A stretch of DNA of 64,000 nucleotides from Thiosocius teredinicola (GTDB taxonomy: Bacteria; Pseudomonadota; Gammaproteobacteria; Chromatiales; Chromatiaceae), in contig NZ_CP019936.1 of assembly GCF_002009425.1 (NCBI RefSeq), forward strand, positions 3,149,297-3,213,296, in the 5' to 3' direction. Below, one piece after another: positions 58,967-64,000 of the stretch. The position numbers and the translations under genes are program-made. A model generated the notes under the pieces. It was given only the letters and a program-made list of their open reading frames with translations, did no database searches and was not told where the DNA came from. The stretch's first letter is position 1; each line of letters opens with the position of its first letter.

Positions 58967-59581
58967 CTACAGCCCGAAACGGATTTTGTAACCCAGGCTG
59001 TCCAGCTGATGTGGGATGGCGTTAAACGCCAGGGTAACGCGGCGTTCTCCCTCGTTGGGTGGCACCCCGTGCATCAAGTAGCTCGGGTAGAGCAACAAAT
59101 CACCGGCCTGCACATCGGTCAGTACCCAGGTATCGCTGCTGTAATGGTCGAGCGGCACGTCGTTTTTGAAGATAAACTCGCCGCCGCCACCGGTCTTGCG
59201 AAACACCGTGTTCGCCGACGGATCGGGTGTGGTCAGGTAGAGAATCCCCGATGCGAAGCTGTTGGCATGCGTATGCATGAACTGGCTGCCACCTGTTTCG
59301 AGGACGTTCATCCACGCCTCTTTGATTGCCCAGTTCAGACGTTCTGCGAACAACAGCTCGCCGAATGCAACCAGGTGCGGTGCCACCGCTTCGCTGAGCC
59401 GCGCATATTCCCAGCTTTCGCCGGGGTCGATCATCTGGGTATGCGATAGCAGATCGGTCGCCGAGTTGCTCTGGCGGTCGGGTGCAAGGGCCTTCTCGAG
59501 AAACGCCTGAACCAGATCGGTCGAGATCAGTCCATCGACCTTCATCACCGGCGTGGGGAACAGGCCGATTACTTTGCCCAT
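58967..59581 (-). CDS. TIGR02466-type 2-oxoglutarate/Fe(II) oxygenase-like protein, paralogue of 48795-49436
   Basis: 204 residues. It begins MGKVIGLFPTPVMKVDGL and shows FMHTHANSFASGILYL and YLMHGVPPNEGERRVTLAFN. It parallels the protein at 48795-49436 almost motif for motif, so the two are paralogues about 9.5 kb apart, flanking the DUF3604/HupE/spermidine-synthase genes. Convergent with the other oxygenase gene (58253-58918), 48 bp apart. Intact. Confidence 0.88.
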   Translation of the reverse strand: MGKVIGLFPTPVMKVDGLISTDLVQAFLEKALAPDRQSNSATDLLSHTQMIDPGESWEYARLSEAVAPHLVAFGELLFAERLNWAIKEAWMNVLETGGSQFMHTHANSFASGILYLTTPDPSANTVFRKTGGGGEFIFKNDVPLDHYSSDTWVLTDVQAGDLLLYPSYLMHGVPPNEGERRVTLAFNAIPHQLDSLGYKIRFGL

Positions 59582-59718
59582 GAGAACCAGCGGCTAAGAA
59601 ACAGTGACAACATCGCGTCATCATGCCGCGCTTTCTTTACCGTTTCTTGACCGGACGCAGCCCTCCCCTGGCCACTTGGCGGCCCCGCGTACGCGGCCCA
59701 CAGCCCGCCAATCCGGCC

Positions 59719-60954
59719 TCAGTGATGGTTGCCGCGATGGGCGTTGTCACTGTACGGCAGCAGGAAGTGGATCTGCTTGCTGGTGTATTCGCAATAACCC
59801 TGCGATCGAAGCACGTCGAGAAAGTCCAATACGTCGCGCTCGTCGGTGCCTGCCGCGGCAGCCAGCTCGCCCGGCCCGGCTCGCAGAATACTGGTGCCAT
59901 CCGCCTTGTGGGTGAGCTTCGCCGACTCGAGAAAACCCTTTAGCGCAAAATCGAGACGCTGTTTCGGTGATCCGTAGGCCAGCAACTTGGCGAACTCGTC
60001 GGTGCGCCGCAGGCGGTCCGAAATGAACTTGAGCACGATGTCGAGCCGTTCGGGGTGTTCCGCCAGACCCTGCATGAAATCCTCGCGACGCAGCACGATG
60101 ACCTCGGTATCCGTTTCAGCGGTGGCATCGGCCGACCGGGTTTTGGCATCGATCAGGGCCATCTCGCCGAATATCTCACCGGGCCCGAGCACGGCGAACA
60201 CCAGCTCGCGACCATCGACGGCATTGGTTGTCGTGATCTTCACCCGACCGACATCGACGACGTAGCACTCGGAGGCGTCCTCGAACTCGCTGAATATCTT
60301 CTCGCCGGCGCGAAACACCATGCGCTGAAACTGGTTCGAAAAACATTTGAGTAGTGCGATGTTTTCGAGCGCATTGCCGACGGTTCGGGCATGGATACGC
60401 GACAGGGTCGAGACCATCGGGATGATGTAGTTGCCGATATCCTCGACCCAGACTTTGTCGTTGACCGGCGTGAAACCCACGCGCTTGTACATGGTCACAT
60501 TCTCATGATTGGCCGTCACGAACACGTGCGTGCCGCCCATCGACTTGCCCACCGTCGAGGCCAATTTGAGCAAGGCACGAATCACGTCGCGCCGACGCCG
60601 CCAATCCTTGCGCACCGCCAACATGCCGGCGCTGGTGATCTTGGGCTCGGTCTTGCTGCGTGTTGCCCATTGCTCGCGAATGCGTGCCTTTTCCTCCGAA
60701 AAGTCGAACAGCGCCTCGGGTGGCAGCCCGACATCGGACTCCAGGTTGACCCGGATGGTCGCGATCGGCTCGTCGTACTCGTAGGCGATCAAATTCGCAC
60801 AATTTGGATGGCTGTCAAAGCGATCGGAAAGGTAGATATCGTCTTTCCGCCGTCCGCCGAATTTCCCCTCTTCGAAGGTAAATACCTGGCGCCTTACCCA
60901 AAATACGTCGTCGAGTTCCTTAGCGGTTTCCGCCTGTTTAAGTCGTATACCCAT
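59719..60954 (-). CDS. GNAT acyltransferase fused to a cyclic-nucleotide-binding (Crp-type) module
   Basis: 411 residues. Residues 1-190 are an N-acyltransferase-like domain of the autoinducer-synthase/FeeM type (VFWVRRQVFTFEEGKFGG, then TSAGMLAVRKDWRRRRDVIR). Residues about 205-330 are a cNMP-binding beta barrel (PGEIFGEMALIDAKTRSADA is the signature). About 335-400 is a Crp-like winged helix (GPGELAAAAGTDERDVLDFL). Two functional modules in one chain imply an acyltransferase controlled by a cyclic nucleotide or redox/ligand signal, or a dual transcription factor. Substrate and ligand unknown. Monocistronic, facing the non-coding region at 61 kb. Confidence 0.83.
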   Translation of the reverse strand: MGIRLKQAETAKELDDVFWVRRQVFTFEEGKFGGRRKDDIYLSDRFDSHPNCANLIAYEYDEPIATIRVNLESDVGLPPEALFDFSEEKARIREQWATRSKTEPKITSAGMLAVRKDWRRRRDVIRALLKLASTVGKSMGGTHVFVTANHENVTMYKRVGFTPVNDKVWVEDIGNYIIPMVSTLSRIHARTVGNALENIALLKCFSNQFQRMVFRAGEKIFSEFEDASECYVVDVGRVKITTTNAVDGRELVFAVLGPGEIFGEMALIDAKTRSADATAETDTEVIVLRREDFMQGLAEHPERLDIVLKFISDRLRRTDEFAKLLAYGSPKQRLDFALKGFLESAKLTHKADGTSILRAGPGELAAAAGTDERDVLDFLDVLRSQGYCEYTSKQIHFLLPYSDNAHRGNHH

Positions 60955-61062
60955 ACTCTACTCGCAGTTGAGGCACCAGCGCGGTGCCGTGCGTCTCCGT
61001 GAGAACGACCTTGTCGAATCCTTGAAATTTGTCGTCAGTCGGGACCGGTGCATGCGGCGGCC

Positions 61063-61091
61063 AGTGGGCCATGCAGATGAATCCGTAACGC
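61063..61091 (+). repeat. Left arm of a 29-bp inverted repeat
   Basis: AGTGGGCCATGCAGATGAA continuing to 61091. It matches the reverse complement of 61287-61315 at 26 of 29 positions by eye. The 195 bp between the arms contain no gene. Confidence 0.75.
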
Positions 61092-61286
61092 GCAGCCGCG
61101 CCGCAAGCCCTTTGGGCAAGGCGCACAAAGCCGCGAAGGCGACCCCTTTCCGAGGCCACGCACAGCCCACAGGGCATACACCCCGACCCTTCCGGCGCGA
61201 GCACGACTCGGTGTTGCAAACCTTAGCCAGGGCCTGCCGTTGCCTGCGCAGCGCGCATTGACTCGCACTTGCATAAGTGGCTCGGA

Positions 61287-61315
61287 GCGTTACAGAATCA
61301 TCCGCATGGCCCACT
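61287..61315 (-). repeat. Right arm of a 29-bp inverted repeat
   Basis: Reverse complement begins AGTGGGCCATGCGGATGAT. It differs from the left arm at three positions. No target-site duplication is evident just outside the arms, so mobility is uncertain. Confidence 0.75.
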
Positions 61316-61456
61316 ACGGACAGCCCGTGTATCGGCGTCCCCCCGAAACACATGAGTTGCTATCCACAGCAGACCGGTCATTCGGAAAATCAGCGTTACT
61401 GACCGTAAATTCGACCGACAGTTTCGCTGAGTCCCCTATTCAGCGTGATCAATGCT

Positions 61457-61585
61457 AGTTGCCGAATTACCGCTGATACTTGAACCAAGTCGCCAAAACT
61501 ACGCCGAATACCCTTGGATATAGACGAAATTTGAGCCAGTTGCCGATTTCTTCCGATATTCCGGGCAAGTTGCGAAATTTGTGGC
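61457..61585 (+). repeat. Cluster of degenerate ~30-bp direct repeats
   Basis: Units begin AGTTGCCGAATT (61457), AGTCGCCAAAAC (61488), AGTTGCCGATTT (61538) and AGTTGCGAAATT (61568), with spacings of about 31, 50 and 30 bp. Most continue with a CCGATA-like block some 15 bases in. Too degenerate for a CRISPR array. Confidence 0.5.
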
Positions 61586-61896
61586 GACGCGCTTGCCAGG
61601 CAACGGGTATTTGGGTGTAGGGCTTCCTGGCCTGGTCTTCGTTCCGGCGCGCAATTACCGCGCAGGCAGGCACAACCGCTCCGCTGGGCTAGCCTGCTCG
61701 AAAAACGCCAAAAACCCTGCGCGCTGCAGGCGTCAGTTCCGACCCGACATCCGCAGGGTCTGGCCCTGTTGGCGGTATCGTTTGGCACGCTGTGTATCAC
61801 CAGCGCATCGTCCGCCGGAGATCGGAAAAAAAGCGGCGCGCCAAAGGTTGACCGCGCCGCCAAGGTGCCGAACTCAGTTTCGACGGACGCCGTCCG

Positions 61897-63429
61897 TTAC
61901 CGGCTCACGTACCGCACGATATCGGCCAGCTCGAGCTGGCAGTCACCGGCAATCTCCGCCAATGGACGCCACGTTTCGTGGTGTGCGCACTTTTTCAGTT
62001 CGTCCTCGGTAAGGTGACACTTCTCGGTAAGGTAGGTCTTGCAGTTCAACAGCATCGAACCGAACGTTCTCAGCACGATCGCCGAACCCACCGGGCCGAG
62101 ATTTTTTCCATGGCCGGCCACGCGCGCCTCGCGCATCAGATAGAAGAACAGCGGTGTATGCGCAGCCAACTTGGTCTTCATTGGGTCGGGTAGATGCTCC
62201 CAACCCTCGATGCCATCAAAGCCGAGGTTCTGGGCCGGGTTGACCGGTATCCCGAGGTCCGCAAGTTTCTGGGCGGCACATTGCCCGCTCGGCAGGCCCA
62301 TCACGTAACCGCGCAACAAATTGCGGAACGCCAGTGAGCGCTCGTTGGCCGAGGCGCGTTTGCCGACGATCGGATCCGGCATGCTGATCAGTTCATCGAT
62401 CAGCAAGTGGTTGAACTCCTTGGTCATAACCGGCGCAACGTCGGCCTCCACCGGCAGCAGGTAGCGCCAATCAACGACCAAGTCCCTCGGCACCGCTGAG
62501 AAACCCAACGTACTGAAGCGTTCATCGAACAATTCGACGACCGGCGTGTCTTTATTGACCGGGTAGTTGGAGCGCACCGTGACATGTCCGAAACGGTACG
62601 CCGCCACCGAGAACTCGACCGGCATCAGGATTCTGTCGCAGTGATCGACGAGATTGAACAAGCCCTTCGGGTCGTACTTCGCATCCCCTTCGCATTTCTT
62701 TTTCGACGCGTCGAGCAACGCGGTATTCATGTGATCGTAGACCTTCGGATCACAGATACGCTTGAGGAAATCGTTCCAGACGATGTATTGATAATGGAAA
62801 CGCGCCTCGCGCTGCGCCGCTTCGAATGAGCGCCCGGCCATCAAACGATTGTGGAAACGGATGAACAACAACTGCATCTGCGAAACAAAGATGTTTTCAT
62901 CGTTGCGTGGATCGCCGATCAGCGCGCGCCCCTCGGCATTGCGATACAGGTCGTCCGGATTGGCAGGGTTACCGGTAGACATCACGCCGGTGCCGTCTTC
63001 GCGATACAGGTAGGGCGATGCTTCCGGCCCGAGGCCGTAAACGCAGTCGAGATCGAGCGACGCCGAACGCAGGTTCGGAAGTTTCTCGATCTCGTGGTCG
63101 CCGCCACCGGCCCGCTTGTCGCTGTCGCTGAGAGAGGTCGTTACATCGAGCGTCACGTCGTGATCGACGAACTGGGCGAAAAAGGTATAGCCCGCCGGCA
63201 CGTTTGAGAAGCAGTCGTTGCCTTCGAGTTTACCGTCCATCAAGCCGCCTGCTGAGCCAAGCCGCGATGCGATGTCGGCAGCATCATGTGGCGAGATCGA
63301 TTGCCCCGGCGTTTCCGAGTAGTCGACACCCCAACTCGTACAGTTTTTGAACATTACACCGAACCTACCGAGTTCGGCGTGACCGCAGCCGCGCGCCTTG
63401 GTCGTACCATGCATACATGCGTTTTTCAT
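61897..63429 (-). CDS. Animal-type heme peroxidase family protein
   Basis: 510 residues from the ATG at 63429 (GAGGGAAAT upstream). A longer start nine codons earlier has no RBS. It belongs to the animal heme peroxidase superfamily. FAQFVDHDVTLDVT supplies the distal His90 and the calcium-ligand Asp91. GDPRNDENIFVSQMQLLFIR has the catalytic Arg175 and Glu178. AAYRFGHVTVRSNYP supplies the proximal His282. No signal peptide is obvious, so it is cytoplasmic or exported by another route. Bacterial members oxidise halides or small organics. The substrate is unknown. The protein at the right edge lies just upstream, 139 bp away, in the same direction. Confidence 0.92.
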   Translation of the reverse strand: MKNACMHGTTKARGCGHAELGRFGVMFKNCTSWGVDYSETPGQSISPHDAADIASRLGSAGGLMDGKLEGNDCFSNVPAGYTFFAQFVDHDVTLDVTTSLSDSDKRAGGGDHEIEKLPNLRSASLDLDCVYGLGPEASPYLYREDGTGVMSTGNPANPDDLYRNAEGRALIGDPRNDENIFVSQMQLLFIRFHNRLMAGRSFEAAQREARFHYQYIVWNDFLKRICDPKVYDHMNTALLDASKKKCEGDAKYDPKGLFNLVDHCDRILMPVEFSVAAYRFGHVTVRSNYPVNKDTPVVELFDERFSTLGFSAVPRDLVVDWRYLLPVEADVAPVMTKEFNHLLIDELISMPDPIVGKRASANERSLAFRNLLRGYVMGLPSGQCAAQKLADLGIPVNPAQNLGFDGIEGWEHLPDPMKTKLAAHTPLFFYLMREARVAGHGKNLGPVGSAIVLRTFGSMLLNCKTYLTEKCHLTEDELKKCAHHETWRPLAEIAGDCQLELADIVRYVSR

Positions 63430-63567
63430 TATTTCCCTCTTCCGGCAGTTGGGCATCGGTCTTCGCCGACGCGGTTAAAGATTCCATTCAAAACCTTGCG
63501 ACGCCGCTGCTCGATCACAGCCAATTCGTGCAATCAGCGCTCAAGGCCACCAAGCCGCGAGACCTCG

Positions 63568-63999
63568 CTAAGAGCAGCTCCCTTCGGCATTGCACACTTT
63601 TCCGACGTGGCTGGCGGCCTGCGGCGTGCCCGACGCATCGACGCGATCCGCCGTGCGTTCGACTGCCATCGGCACCGTGACCTGAGTACGCGTCATGTCG
63701 GTGATCTTCACGTCTACCTTTCCTTCGCCGACCAGTTCGTCAACCAAGCCTTGCGGGAAAGGCCAGTAGCGCAGCGTGGCCTTCGCTTTCAGCGGCCCGA
63801 CGGCACCTTCCGGCACGATGAATGCGAACACCGCAGACGCTTTACCGTTCGGCAGAATCCGGTTGTCGGAAATGATGTGGGTCACATCCCAGACCGCGTA
63901 CTCGACTTCGTTGCCGTCCTTGTCGCCGAGATGGACACGGAAGTTGCGCGTGCCGGGCTCGGTGCGGCCGTTACGTACCTGTCCGAGACGGTAGACCGA
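63568..63999 (-). CDS. C-terminal part of a protein running off the right edge
   Basis: About 143 residues are visible with no stop up to the window edge, so this is a 3' fragment. The sequence (NFRVHLGDKDGNEVEYAVWD, then AVFAFIVPEGAVGPLKAK) has the alternating pattern of beta strands. It ends with VCNAEGSCS, two cysteines near the terminus. I do not recognise the family. It could be the end of a secreted electron-transfer or adhesion protein. It precedes the heme peroxidase in the same direction, separated by 138 bp. Confidence 0.6.
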   Translation of the reverse strand, partial: SVYRLGQVRNGRTEPGTRNFRVHLGDKDGNEVEYAVWDVTHIISDNRILPNGKASAVFAFIVPEGAVGPLKAKATLRYWPFPQGLVDELVGEGKVDVKITDMTRTQVTVPMAVERTADRVDASGTPQAASHVGKVCNAEGSCS

Positions 64000-64000
64000 C

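Larger units (their letters stand above)
60955..61896. other. 0.94-kb non-coding stretch with inverted and degenerate direct repeats
   Basis: No gene is supported. Several open frames exist on both strands but lack RBSs and domains. One minus-strand frame (61467-61673) ends in the protein-like ISEEIGNWLKFRLYPRV, but it has no start signal or relatives that I know. The stretch contains a 253-bp segment bounded by 29-bp inverted repeats (61063-61315), then a run of degenerate ~30-bp repeats (61457-61585). It probably supplies the promoter of the GNAT-cNMP gene and may contain mobile-element debris. Confidence 0.5.

Noticed and set aside
59685-59696. 12-bp palindrome CCGCGTACGCGG
   Set aside because: It is short, lies in a GC-rich spacer after the GNAT-cNMP gene, has no T-tract and no second copy nearby. 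It could be chance.
61457-61585. Possible CRISPR array
   Set aside because: Units are degenerate, spacing is uneven (about 31, 50 and 30 bp), and no cas genes are in the window.
61396-61863. 155-codon minus-strand frame in the repeat-rich gap
   Set aside because: It reads through degenerate repeats and has no RBS or domain. Its apparent helical repeat is a by-product of the DNA repeat.

Overview
The window looks like a chromosomal segment from a moderately GC-rich gammaproteobacterium. The basis is gene content (an ImpA/IcmF-type T6SS, a YqiJ/YqiK/YjfI/YjfJ-like stress operon, HupE/UreJ proteins and TIGR02466 oxygenases), not a phylogenetic marker. No rRNA, tRNA or CRISPR array was seen. It opens with the 3' part of a MoxR ATPase gene and a DUF58 gene, a common pair.

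From about 2.2 to 46.5 kb lies a complete type VI secretion system (T6SS) in three blocks. The first block (minus strand) is a TPR lipoprotein, tssB, tssC, hcp, tssE, tssF, tssG and tssH/clpV. The second (plus strand, divergent) is tssJ, tssK, tssL and vgrG, followed by an effector island. The third (plus strand, 37.3-46.5 kb) is a TagX-like M15 peptidase, PAAR, a thiolase-like membrane protein, tssM, tagF, a BON-OmpA protein and tssA. All thirteen core subunits plus PAAR are present. The post-translational kinase/phosphatase/Fha module is not, although TagF is.

The effector island (17.6-26 kb) carries two nuclease effector/immunity pairs. Both toxins have a G-(I/L)-D ... E-A-K ... Q-M-S-x-x-W-I signature typical of PoNe-type PD-(D/E)XK DNases, and both partners are DUF1911-type (PoNi) proteins sharing a near-identical C-terminal module. 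Between the pairs lie two membrane-anchored orphan genes and the wreck of a second vgrG. That copy has lost its middle (residues about 179-738 of the intact paralogue) and carries a 1177-bp IS3-family element with a 4-bp GTAC duplication. Removing the element and one GTAC restores the reading frame across the insertion site, straight into the second toxin.

Between T6SS blocks two and three sits a minus-strand operon (26.1-35.7 kb): DUF2170 with an RHH-like N-terminus, a PspA/IM30 protein, YqiJ-like, YqiK/flotillin-like, and a 1771-residue AAA+ ATPase. Its promoter is a near-consensus sigma-70 site whose spacer contains a 12-bp palindrome that is repeated upstream, and its predicted start point coincides with the GTG codon. 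This looks like an autoregulated, possibly leaderless, membrane-stress system embedded in the T6SS cluster.

From 46.7 kb the content changes: DUF4124 and EF-hand proteins, four 2-oxoglutarate/Fe(II) oxygenase-like proteins, a DUF3604 (PHP-like) protein, a foldase-like protein coupled to three HupE/UreJ proteins, a membrane spermidine-synthase-like enzyme, a GNAT-cyclic-nucleotide-binding fusion, an animal-type heme peroxidase and a truncated gene at the right edge. A 0.94-kb non-coding stretch (60.96-61.90 kb) holds a 253-bp segment bounded by 29-bp inverted repeats and a cluster of degenerate ~30-bp repeats.
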